Part shown: positions 1 through 8,608 of the stretch, piece after piece
Layout: the number at the start of each line of letters is the position of its first letter
How positions within the stretch are numbered: position 1 is the stretch's first letter
Assembly (NCBI GenBank): GCA_037045645.1
Contig: JBAOIH010000001.1
Location: forward strand, 1-64,000
From: Nocardioides sp.
Lineage (GTDB): Bacteria; Actinomycetota; Actinomycetes; Propionibacteriales; Nocardioidaceae
Direction: 5' to 3'
Length of the DNA stretch: 64,000 bases
Notes under the pieces: generated by a model
Seen by the model: the letters and a program-made list of their open reading frames with translations, nothing else
What the model was told of the DNA's origin: nothing
Database searches by the model: none
Program-made: the position numbers and the translations under genes

Positions 1-262
1 CGACCGTGTGCGGCGCTGCCGGCGAAAGCCCCGCCCCCGCGGGCACGTGCATGAGCACGGACCACAGTCCCGCGGTGCTCACGGGCAACGAGAACGTCAC
101 CCGGTCCGTTGCGAGCGACGACGGCAACGACACGCGAGCTGCGCCACCACTCGCAGCCGCCATCGTGCTCGGCAGGAAACCCGCCGTCACCGTCGGTACT
201 CGGATCGTTCTCCTCACGCACGACCGGCAGCGGCCGGAAACCAGCGGGCTGGAACGGCACCG
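1..262 (-). other. Unassigned coding-like stretch downstream of the acyltransferase remnant
   Basis: Two minus-strand readings here look protein-like (one with a hydrophobic A/G/S-rich stretch), but neither continues the acyltransferase family C-terminus expected after position 263. No family could be recognised. It may be the fused end of another gene, or the acyltransferase end made unreadable by frameshifts, and it runs off the window edge. Confidence 0.25.
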
Positions 263-1190
263 CTACCGCAGTCTGGAAGTAACTCGCGTGCAGCGCAGGC
301 AGATCGTCGTAGAGCCCTTCTGCATACCAGAACACGTCCGCGAACCGCCACAGATCGCCATCACGACGTCGTTCAGGGTGCCGCCGGAGCGCTCGCCGAG
401 TGCCTTGATCCGCGCCATGTCGTACTGCTGGGTCGCCAACCGGCGGTTGCGACCCGTGCGCCCGTTGAGGATCGTGTTGGGCGCGCTGACGCTGTTGATG
501 ATCTCGCTGTCGCGCAGCTTCTCGGTCTCGAGTTTGAGCACCGCCTTGGTGACATCGGTGCCCATGCTCGCCACGGCTCCGACTCCTTGCGCGACGCCGG
601 TCACCGGCGCCGTGATCTTGCTGAGCAGCGACTTCGTGGGGGCGCGGAGTCTTGGCGCGCTTGGTCGGCTTGAGGCTGAAGAAGTACGGCTGATCGCGCG
701 CCTCGGGGTCGCGGCTGAGGCTGCGACCGAGGATCTTGACGGCCGTGAAACCGTCGACCAATGCGTGGTGCACCTTCGTATAGATCGCGAAGCGGCCGCC
801 GGTCAGACCCTCGATGAAGTGCACCTCCCAGGGGGGCCTGGTGAAGTCGATCTGGGTGCTGTGCAATCGGCTGACCAGGACGCCGAGTTCGCGTTCGTCG
901 CCCGGGCTGGCCAGCGCGGAGCGGCGTACGTGGTATTCGATGTCGAAGTCGTCGTCCTCGACCCAGGCCTGGAGTGGGTGCATCAGCAGGTGCGGGTGCG
1001 TAAGCTGAGATTCCACGGTGACTCGACGGGCGCGTCGCGCAGTTTGTAGACCATGTCGCGCAGATCAGCTCGGACCGGCGTCTCGTGGTGGCGTGAACGG
1101 CATCACCGAGGCCACGTGCATCTTGGTCTCGGGTGTCTCACCCCAGAGGAACATCGCGTCCTGGGCTGGGACTCGCCGCTTCTTCGCCAT
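263..1190 (-). pseudogene. Wax ester synthase/diacylglycerol acyltransferase (WS/DGAT) remnant, frameshifted
   Basis: WS/DGAT enzymes transfer acyl-CoA to alcohols or diacylglycerol for storage lipid. The start at 1190 gives MAKKRRVPAQDAMFLW, followed by family features: HPLQAWVEDDDF, the HHALVDG active-site motif (HHxxxDG) and the GGTLNDVV motif. These pieces lie in different frames. An extra base fits the pair at 1075-1076, one missing base fits near 1000, and an extra base fits the G run at 638-642. After about position 263 the expected C-terminal half cannot be followed, so unlike the other frameshifted genes of this window it is not restored by simple correction. It could be a real pseudogene at the island edge or a mixture of decay and sequence error. 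Confidence 0.6.
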
Positions 1191-1295
1191 GCGACCGAAC
1201 GCTACCCGTGCGTACGGCCCGCGTCAGCCTTGTGGACCGAGGCTCATGCGGACCGGATTCTGTGTCGGCCGCCCGGCTCCGGTAATCTTCCCCGC

Positions 1296-1382
1296 GGTGG
1301 CGTGTCCGAGCGGCCTAAGGAGAACGCCTCGAAAGCGTTTGTGGGTGCAAGCCCACCGAGGGTTCAAATCCCTCCGCCACCG
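1296..1382 (+). tRNA. tRNA-Ser(CGA)
   Basis: Cloverleaf with acceptor arms GGTGGCG (1296-1302) and CGCCACC (1375-1381), anticodon stem AACGC/GCGTT and loop CTCGAAA, giving anticodon CGA. The long variable arm (GTGGGTGCAAGCCCAC) and the T-loop GGTTCAAATC fit class II serine tRNA. It marks the left side of the accessory island, a common integration position for mobile islands. Confidence 0.95.
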
Positions 1383-1387
1383 CCGAG

Positions 1388-1403
1388 GGCTGTCCACGAA
1401 ACT
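1388..1403 (+). repeat. Left copy of a 16-bp inverted repeat flanking the island
   Basis: GGCTGTCCACGAAACT matches in inverted orientation, 15 of 16 bases, the sequence at 16607-16622. Its last ten bases (CCACGAAACT, 1394-1403) recur directly at 1416-1425. This may be the end of a mobile element or an old integration junction. Confidence 0.5.
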
Positions 1404-1420
1404 ATTTGTGAGTAGCCACG

Positions 1421-1454
1421 AAACTCCCCGCAACCGTCTGGTTGTGGGGAGTTT
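1421..1454 (+). terminator. Hairpin terminator after tRNA-Ser(CGA)
   Basis: Arms AAACTCCCCGCAAC (1421-1434) and GTTGTGGGGAGTTT (1441-1454) pair with one G-U and a 6-base loop, followed by T-rich sequence. A similar hairpin is at 16630-16666. Confidence 0.75.
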
Positions 1455-1579
1455 TGGCGTTCCGGGGCGGGTGGGACCGTGCGCGTGGCGGGTTTTCGGC
1501 GTCGTGGTTGCCGTCGAGGTGGCGAAATGAACCGCCCCGGCATGTCCGGGAGAGCTGATTCGTTGGAAGGATCACTCTC

Positions 1580-1903
1580 ATGGCACGTCCCTCGAGGTAC
1601 CCGACCGAGCTGCGTGAGCGCGCAGTGCGGATGGTGATGGAGTCCAGGCGGGACTATCCGCACGAGTCCGCCGTGATCAGGTCGGTCGCGGCGAAGCTGG
1701 GCATCACCTCTACTGAATCGCTGCGTAAGTGGCTGCGGCAGGCCGAGATCGACGGCGGTGTCCGCGTCGGCAAGTCCAGCGAGGAGATCGCTGAGATCAA
1801 GGCGTTGAAGAAAGAGGTCGCCGAACTGCGGCGGGCGAACGAGATCTTGAAGAGCGCTTCGGCTTTCTTCGCGGCGGAGCTCGACCGCCCCAACAGGTTC
1901 TGA
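1580..1903 (+). CDS. IS3-family transposase OrfA (copy 1)
   Basis: 107 residues, the DNA-binding half of an IS3-type transposase. The N-terminus (MARPSRYPTELRERAVRM) begins a helix-turn-helix, continues through GITSTESLRKWLRQ, and ends in a leucine-zipper-like helix (IKALKKEVAELRRANEILK). It is preceded by GGAAGGATC as a ribosome site. The orfB reading frame is open across the end of orfA, in the -1 frame, as expected for an OrfAB fusion made by programmed -1 frameshifting. Its sequence is identical to the copy at 5823-6146. Confidence 0.92.
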   Translation: MARPSRYPTELRERAVRMVMESRRDYPHESAVIRSVAAKLGITSTESLRKWLRQAEIDGGVRVGKSSEEIAEIKALKKEVAELRRANEILKSASAFFAAELDRPNRF

Positions 1904-1926
1904 TCGACTACATCGAGGACCACAAG

Positions 1927-2820
1927 GTGGAGTTCGGGGTCGAGCCGATCTGCCGCGTGCTCAGTGAGCACGGGATCAAGATCGCTCCGTCCACCTACTA
2001 CGAGGCTCGCTCACGCCGGCCTTCCAAGCAGCAGATCCGCGACGCGGAGCTGGTCGAGATCATGGTCGCCGAGCGCAACCGGCAGAAGCTGGTCGCGCGG
2101 TTTGGTGCACGCAAGATGTGGCTGCACCTGCGCGGACGGGGCCATGACGTCGCTCGATGCACCGTCGAGCGGCTCTACCGTGAACAACGCTGGGTCGGGG
2201 CGCTACGTCTGAAGAAGTTCCGGACCACCATCGGCGACCCGGCCGCCGAGCGACCACTGGACCTGGTCGATCGGCAGTTCTGGGCGAGCAGGCCCAACCA
2301 GCTATGGGTCGCCGACTTCACATATGTCGCGACCTGGTCAGGCACTGTCTACGTCGCCTTCATCTTCGACGTCTTCAGCCGTCGGATCGTGGGCTGGCGG
2401 GCCGCCACGCGGATGACGACCGACCTGGTGCTCGACACCCTTGAGCATGCGATCTGGACCCGCCAGCAGGCCGGTGTCACCGACCTTTCCGGCCTCATCC
2501 ATCACACCGATGCAGGGTCTCAATACGTCAGCTTTGCCTTCACCCAGCGCCTCGTCGACGAGGGGGTCGACCCCTCAGTCGGGTCTGTTGGCGATGCCTA
2601 TGACAACGCCCTCGCCGAGTCCCAGATCGGGCTCTACAAAGCCGAACTCATACGTCCTGAAGGTCCCTGGCGCGGCGTCGAACACGTCGAACTAGAGACC
2701 CTGAACTGGGTCGACTTCTTCAACAACGAGCGCCCTCACGAGGCGCTCTCCGACCTCACGCCCATGGCGGCCGAGGAACTGCACTACGCTGCAAGAAACG
2801 AGCTCACGCCAACCGGCTGA
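1927..2820 (+). CDS. IS3-family transposase OrfB, DDE integrase domain (copy 1)
   Basis: Catalytic half, 297 residues from the GTG at 1927; the frame is open upstream to about 1888, overlapping orfA, so the working protein is probably the frameshifted OrfAB. The DDE residues are visible: D in VADFTYVATW, D in HHTDAGSQY and E in NALAESQIGLYK. An HTH_21-type segment (GIKIAPSTYYEARSRR) precedes the integrase core. The reading is intact, so the element may still be active. It is identical to the gene at 6170-7063. Confidence 0.92.
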   Translation: MEFGVEPICRVLSEHGIKIAPSTYYEARSRRPSKQQIRDAELVEIMVAERNRQKLVARFGARKMWLHLRGRGHDVARCTVERLYREQRWVGALRLKKFRTTIGDPAAERPLDLVDRQFWASRPNQLWVADFTYVATWSGTVYVAFIFDVFSRRIVGWRAATRMTTDLVLDTLEHAIWTRQQAGVTDLSGLIHHTDAGSQYVSFAFTQRLVDEGVDPSVGSVGDAYDNALAESQIGLYKAELIRPEGPWRGVEHVELETLNWVDFFNNERPHEALSDLTPMAAEELHYAARNELTPTG

Positions 2821-5023
2821 GCCACCAAACCCAGCCTCCGGACTCGCCGGGGCGGTTCACCCCGTCCGTGTCGGACATGAGGTGCCTTGTGCGGGTCGGT
2901 GCTTTGGTGCCTTGGTCGTCGGTTTCGGTGTCTTCGGTGCGCACTTTGGGGCGTTCGATATCGACGTCGACGGGGTCGGTGGACATCCCGAAAATCTGGT
3001 TGTAGGCGTCACGTCGTTCATCAGTCAGGGCTTTGATTGCGACCCGATGCTGGGTGGACCAGTCGTCGGCAATCTGGCCTGCCTTGGTGTCGAGTTCGTC
3101 GGCTACACCGGGCACGAGCGCGAGGGCTGCGACCGTGATTTCGGCGTCGAACAGGCCGTCGTCGTCACCAGTGGCGACCGCAATATGGTCTGCGTATTTG
3201 CGGGCGAGGTCGGGGGTGAACACCCGTTGTGCTTGCCGGAAGTCGGCGGCCACGGAACGGTCATCCGCGAGTGTCGTGAACGTGTCCCCGGTGGCAACGT
3301 CACCACCTACGGTGGCGACCACCGTTTCCCCCTCCACCTCCATGAGTGAATCGATTTGTGCCGCGAGTTCGGTTTTCTTTTCGACGGCGAGACCGTCCAG
3401 TTTGGCGAACAGCGCTGCGTAGGCGGTCTTCCGGGCATCCGGCAGCAACCCGTCATCGGAGAGTGCTTGTGCGAGCGCTGCGAGTCGTCTGGTGGGTTTC
3501 GCGGCCTTCTTCGGCAGTGTTTGGCAGGGGAGCGCGTCGAACGCCGCCCACACGAAATCGGGGACGTGCGGGTTGGGGGTCATGTCGACGGGGTTGAACA
3601 GGACACGCCGCCCGTTGCCGCCACCCGTGCCACCCGTGTCGTCGTCGCCGTCCTTCTTCTTCCCCAGCAGCACTTCCCCGACCTGCACGGCAGTGGCACG
3701 GTCAAAATGGGGAAGCACACACTCCACACTGTTGAGCGTGTCTTGTCCTGCGATACGACGAGCCAACGGGGTCCGCACCATCCGACCCAACAACTGGGTG
3801 ATATGTGTGCGGTCCTTCGCAGGCCGGAACGACATCAACACTTCCGCACGCGGACAATCCCACCCCGTCGAAATCGCGTCCTTCGCCAACAGCACCCGGA
3901 TACGTGTCGTGTCCTGCACCCGCTCCGGGGACACATACTCGACAATGTGAGCACCGATATCGAGGTCGGCATGTTCACCGAACACGTGCGCGATACCCCG
4001 CGCATCAAGGTCAGGCCACACATCCCGCACCGTCGACACCACATCCAGCAGCAACGCGTCGGTGGGTTTGTTCGGCACCTGCACCACCAACAGCGGCACC
4101 ACAAGGTCCGCGTCCGCCCCCTCCGGCGACGCCTTGTAGTCAGCCCACTTCGTCGTGGACTCCCGCACCTTCTCCACGGCACGCTTCAGCAGGACGGTAG
4201 AAAAGTCCCCGGTTTCGGCAGGGAAGTCGAGACGAATGTCGTCCTTGATGAGACCAGACTCCTGAATCAGAGCCGCGTCCACTTCATATGCGGGGTAGTT
4301 GAACCGGCTTTGGGTGCCCGCCATCGCTTCGGTGAAACGCTCGATAGTGGCGGAGATACCCCACACCACCGGCACCGGGGGGACACCGTTCCCGCCGTCC
4401 ACGAGCCGTTTCACAATCGTCTGACGCTCCTGCTTGTGCCCGCTCGTTTGTTTCATCCCCTTGTGGGCTTCATCGAGCACCACATACAAGGTCAACGCCG
4501 GGTCTTCGACCGTGTTCTTGATGGTGTCCCACAGGGTGTGCTGCCGCAGGTCCGGTGACGCCGCACGCGACACCAACACCCCATCCTCGCCATCGTCGTC
4601 GGCGGATGCGCCCCGGACGAGGAGACTGTTCTTGGACAGTTTTTGGGCGTTCAGGAAGTAGACGTTGCCGGGGTCGAACTTTTCTTGGTTGAACGTGTTT
4701 TCGATGACCTGCAACTGCCCGAACCTGATGCGGTCACCCGACGCCTGCATAATCCGGGTCCGGGTCTGCTCATTCAACGCAGGGTCGTCGGTGAACCACA
4801 GCACGACAGCGCCGGGGTCCGCCGTGAAGTCATGGTCGGGGTCACCAAAAAACAGACCCTCAATCACCGCAGACGCCATCACCGTTTTCCCGGCACCCGT
4901 CGTCGCGGACAGGGAGAACGCGACGTTGCGGCCCTTCCGGTGAAAGTCGTCACGAGCGTCCGCGAAGTTGTCGAGCATGCGCCCGACCGCGTCCTGCTGA
5001 TAGTCGGTCAACTGAAACTTCAT
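2804..5023 (-). pseudogene. res: Type III restriction Res-like DEAD/DEAH helicase, C-terminus cut by IS copy 1
   Basis: Superfamily 2 helicase of the type III restriction Res kind, which translocates on DNA and cuts when paired with Mod. Visible motifs in order: Walker A ATTGAGKTVMAS (about residue 40), DEAH box VLDEAHKGM, SATIERF, and motif VI HITQLLGRMVRT. Native coding stops at the IS border (2860), about 721 codons in; the last 18 residues come from the IS. Type III Res proteins carry a PD-(D/E)XK nuclease at the C-terminus, which is not seen here and is probably lost. The start at 5023 follows the modA stop by six bases, with a ribosome site (GGACAGGAG) inside the modA end, so the two were co-translated. 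Confidence 0.82.
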
Positions 5024-5029
5024 GGCCGG

Positions 5030-5771
5030 TCACTCCTGTCCCGTAGCGAACGAGAAGTTCGTCAAATACGACTCATACAGCCGCACGGGTTCCACACCGT
5101 CCGGGAGACGAGAACATGTGGTCTGGAACGCCCGGTCATCGTCAGTCACAAGAAACACCATCCCCACAGCGGGGTGCTGCTTCAGCTCCGTGAGGAACCC
5201 GGCAGCCGTATCCATGTCGAACAACACGGCATAGGTATCGGCAAACCCATAGTCGCCTGTAGCCGACTCGACACGAGACCCGCTGGCCCCCGCTTTCAGC
5301 CACAACAGGGGCGCTATCGCCGCGAATGAGCGGTTGTGTGCCACCGAACGGGGTGCCTCATAGGTGAGGGTGAAGAACTCGACGTTCTCCGCGAACCCTT
5401 CGCACATGGGGAACTCGTCGGTGAACTTGTAGTCCCCCGCCACGGGGTCACCATCGGGTGTTTTGCCTTCGATGGCGGCACGAATCCGGGGCTTCGTGAT
5501 GTAGTCACAAATCCCCCACTCCTCCCACCCGTCGTCGCCCGGACGCAAACCCTTCGCCCGCAGCGCACCCTGTTCGTCAGCAGACACCTCATTGTTCGTC
5601 ACAGACACCGTTGTGCGCCTGCCGCCGTCCTGCCGGTTCAACCTCATCACTGCGTGCGCCGTCGTCCCCGACCCAGCGAAGAAATCCACCACCACCGCAT
5701 CCGGCTTGTCCCCGACAGCGAACCGCAAAGCATCCTCGACCGCGTACAGGGACTTCGGGAACGGAAACTTA
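5030..5771 (-). pseudogene. modA 3' part: type III-like adenine methyltransferase, separated by IS copy 2
   Basis: C-terminal third of ModA. Right at the IS junction the sequence reads KFPFPKSLYAVED, a motif typical of type III Mod proteins, then DFFAGSGTTAHAV (methyltransferase motif I, the AdoMet site). The C-terminus (VRLYESYLTNFSF) closely resembles that of ModB (VRLYESYLSNFRV). Joined to the 5' part at 7106-8505, with the IS and one TTA copy removed, the frame is exact and gives 713 residues. Confidence 0.85.
5769..5771 (+). repeat. Left target-site duplication TTA of IS copy 2
   Basis: TTA directly before the left IS end; the same three bases follow the right end at 7103-7105. A 3-bp duplication fits IS3-family transposition. 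Confidence 0.8.
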
Positions 5772-5822
5772 TGAACCGCCCCGGCATGTCCGGAGAGCTG
5801 ATTCGTTGGAAGGATCACTCTC

Positions 5823-6146
5823 ATGGCACGTCCCTCGAGGTACCCGACCGAGCTGCGTGAGCGCGCAGTGCGGATGGTGATGGAGTCCAGGCGGGACTAT
5901 CCGCACGAGTCCGCCGTGATCAGGTCGGTCGCGGCGAAGCTGGGCATCACCTCTACTGAATCGCTGCGTAAGTGGCTGCGGCAGGCCGAGATCGACGGCG
6001 GTGTCCGCGTCGGCAAGTCCAGCGAGGAGATCGCTGAGATCAAGGCGTTGAAGAAAGAGGTCGCCGAACTGCGGCGGGCGAACGAGATCTTGAAGAGCGC
6101 TTCGGCTTTCTTCGCGGCGGAGCTCGACCGCCCCAACAGGTTCTGA
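5823..6146 (+). CDS. IS3-family transposase OrfA (copy 2)
   Basis: 107 residues, identical to the protein of copy 1 (1580-1903): N-terminal helix-turn-helix, then a coiled-coil helix. The orfB frame is open across its 3' end in the -1 frame. Confidence 0.92.
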   Translation: MARPSRYPTELRERAVRMVMESRRDYPHESAVIRSVAAKLGITSTESLRKWLRQAEIDGGVRVGKSSEEIAEIKALKKEVAELRRANEILKSASAFFAAELDRPNRF

Positions 6147-6169
6147 TCGACTACATCGAGGACCACAAG

Positions 6170-7063
6170 GTGGAGTTCGGGGTCGAGCCGATCTGCCGCG
6201 TGCTCAGTGAGCACGGGATCAAGATCGCTCCGTCCACCTACTACGAGGCTCGCTCACGCCGGCCTTCCAAGCAGCAGATCCGCGACGCGGAGCTGGTCGA
6301 GATCATGGTCGCCGAGCGCAACCGGCAGAAGCTGGTCGCGCGGTTTGGTGCACGCAAGATGTGGCTGCACCTGCGCGGACGGGGCCATGACGTCGCTCGA
6401 TGCACCGTCGAGCGGCTCTACCGTGAACAACGCTGGGTCGGGGCGCTACGTCTGAAGAAGTTCCGGACCACCATCGGCGACCCGGCCGCCGAGCGACCAC
6501 TGGACCTGGTCGATCGGCAGTTCTGGGCGAGCAGGCCCAACCAGCTATGGGTCGCCGACTTCACATATGTCGCGACCTGGTCAGGCACTGTCTACGTCGC
6601 CTTCATCTTCGACGTCTTCAGCCGTCGGATCGTGGGCTGGCGGGCCGCCACGCGGATGACGACCGACCTGGTGCTCGACACCCTTGAGCATGCGATCTGG
6701 ACCCGCCAGCAGGCCGGTGTCACCGACCTTTCCGGCCTCATCCATCACACCGATGCAGGGTCTCAATACGTCAGCTTTGCCTTCACCCAGCGCCTCGTCG
6801 ACGAGGGGGTCGACCCCTCAGTCGGGTCTGTTGGCGATGCCTATGACAACGCCCTCGCCGAGTCCCAGATCGGGCTCTACAAAGCCGAACTCATACGTCC
6901 TGAAGGTCCCTGGCGCGGCGTCGAACACGTCGAACTAGAGACCCTGAACTGGGTCGACTTCTTCAACAACGAGCGCCCTCACGAGGCGCTCTCCGACCTC
7001 ACGCCCATGGCGGCCGAGGAACTGCACTACGCTGCAAGAAACGAGCTCACGCCAACCGGCTGA
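6170..7063 (+). CDS. IS3-family transposase OrfB, DDE integrase domain (copy 2)
   Basis: 297 residues, identical to copy 1, with the same D, D and E catalytic residues (VADFTYV, HHTDAGSQY, ALAESQIG). It is probably made mainly as an OrfAB fusion by a -1 frameshift near the end of orfA. Confidence 0.92.
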   Translation: MEFGVEPICRVLSEHGIKIAPSTYYEARSRRPSKQQIRDAELVEIMVAERNRQKLVARFGARKMWLHLRGRGHDVARCTVERLYREQRWVGALRLKKFRTTIGDPAAERPLDLVDRQFWASRPNQLWVADFTYVATWSGTVYVAFIFDVFSRRIVGWRAATRMTTDLVLDTLEHAIWTRQQAGVTDLSGLIHHTDAGSQYVSFAFTQRLVDEGVDPSVGSVGDAYDNALAESQIGLYKAELIRPEGPWRGVEHVELETLNWVDFFNNERPHEALSDLTPMAAEELHYAARNELTPTG

Positions 7064-7102
7064 GCCACCAAACCCAGCCTCCGGACTCGCCGGGGCGGTT
7101 CA

Positions 7103-8505
7103 TTACGACCGGGTAGCAACGCGTTGACGACGCCGGAGCCGTAGTACCCGGCGTTGTGCGATGGACGGTTCCACACCGTCATCGCTGCTCGCAGGGGGCG
7201 GGTCACTGACACCAACTCCAGAACCCCATTTGTGTCTCTACCCGTGACTTTGATTTCGCCGCGTTCGATGCGCTCCAACTGTCCACGGTTCAGGTAGAGG
7301 ATGCTCCATCGGTCGTTCTTCGCGTCGTACGCGCCGACCTTCGCGGTACCGTTTGCCACATGTGTTCGCAGGGTCGCAGGCGACACTTGCCACCGCTTCT
7401 CGTCACCTTCACGAGACAGCGGCCACACCGCCACACAGCCTTCGGGAACCCGAACGGTATCTCGGCCCTCCGACAGTTCGATTGCGTCCCCGACGCCTTC
7501 GATTGACCGCTTCTTCGGGTCCACGAACACCGGGTAGAACAGGCGTGGCCGGTCAACCCTTCGGGCGTTGTTGCTGCCCTTAATGAGTCGTTCCCACCGC
7601 ACTGGCTCCGAGGCGTCAGACTTCGATTCAGCAGACAGGAGGTCGTCCACACTGAGGGTCGGCCCCGCCTCGCCAAGGAACACAAAGAACGCGTACTCCT
7701 CGACGCGAGTGAACTCGCGGTTACGCGCCACGCCACGATGATTGATGGCGATAGTCACCATCTGCCGCTTCGCCCCAACGAACAGTTGGTCCAACAACAA
7801 ACCCAGCCGGTGAACCTCCCGCTCGTCAATGGTGACGATGAGCACCGAGTTGGTCGGGTTGAGTAGCCGTCGAGCGAGTTTGAGGCGTCGTTCCATGAAC
7901 GCCAACCACTTGGAGTGACGGTAAATGTCTTCCCCGTCCACGTAGTCGTTGTTGTATTTCCAGTCCTTCGCGCCCGTGTTGTAGGGCGGGTCAATGTAGA
8001 TGGCGTCCACCCGGCCTGCGTGCGTGTAAAGCAGGGCTTGGAGGGCGTGATAGTTCTCGGCGTTCAACACGGTGTGGAACGGCTTATCGCCGCCGTGTTC
8101 CACGGTCCCGGTGGACTTGAGGCCGGGGTAGATGGTGTCGCGGAATTCGGCAACCACCACCACATCCGCCACGAGGTGTGTGGTCGTGTCACGGTCACCG
8201 GCCTTGTCCGCCACGGCAGCGGTCAGGTGGGCGACACGTTCCCCACCGTCGCTGGTGGTGAGCCGGGTAACCACCCAGAGCCGGGTGTCGGTCTTGTCGT
8301 TGCCGTCACGTGCAGGCAGCACCCGCACCTTGTCGCCCTTACGGACGGGACGACCTGGCAACTCGACTGCTTCGGGGGTGTGGCGTTCAAAGTTCAGACC
8401 AAACTCGCGGCGTTGCGCCAACGCTCGCACTTCACGCGACAGGGCACCCGCGAGCATTGGGTCGGTCTTCTCCAGTTGGGCCAGCAGTTCCCGCAGCGTC
8501 GACAC
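7103..8505 (-). pseudogene. modA 5' part: type III-like adenine methyltransferase, interrupted by IS copy 2
   Basis: N-terminal two thirds of a Mod-type site-specific DNA methyltransferase. The start at 8505 gives MSTLRELLAQLEK. The segment GLNFERHTPEAVELPGRP, about residues 37-54, is shared with ModB. The catalytic motif IV DPPYNTG sits before the AdoMet motif, the beta-class (motif IV first) order of type III Mod. The middle part, the usual target-recognition region, differs clearly from ModB, suggesting another recognition sequence. The reading runs into the IS at 7102. Without the IS it joins the part at 5030-5771 in frame. Confidence 0.85.
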
Positions 8506-8608
8506 GTCGGCCCGACTCCCTCAATCAGCGAGGGACCACCCGTAGCAGGCCCCTACCTTCAGGAAGCCACCCTAGAGACGACCACCGACCCTGCGTAGCA
8601 GGACAGCG

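Larger units (their letters stand above)
1528..2859 (+). mobile_element. IS3-family insertion sequence, copy 1 (1332 bp)
   Basis: Ends are inverted repeats: TGAACCGCCCCGGC at 1528 and its complement ending at 2859, with GTCCGGA conserved two bases further in. The element carries orfA and orfB. It matches the copy at 5772-7102 except for one extra G in a run near 1550. The flanks show no target duplication (AAA before, CCC after), so this copy probably sits at the edge of a deletion or recombination event. It removes the end of the res gene and lies only 145 bp from the tRNA. Confidence 0.9.
5772..7102 (+). mobile_element. IS3-family insertion sequence, copy 2 (1331 bp), inserted in modA
   Basis: Same element and orientation as copy 1, bounded by the inverted repeats beginning TGAACCGCCCCGGC and flanked by TTA target duplications. 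It splits modA. Direct orientation with copy 1, 2.9 kb apart, means that recombination between the copies would delete most of res and the modA end. Confidence 0.93.

Noticed and set aside
3356..4558. A 400-codon open reading frame on the plus strand
   Set aside because: Shadow of the Res helicase, whose minus-strand reading carries all helicase motifs.
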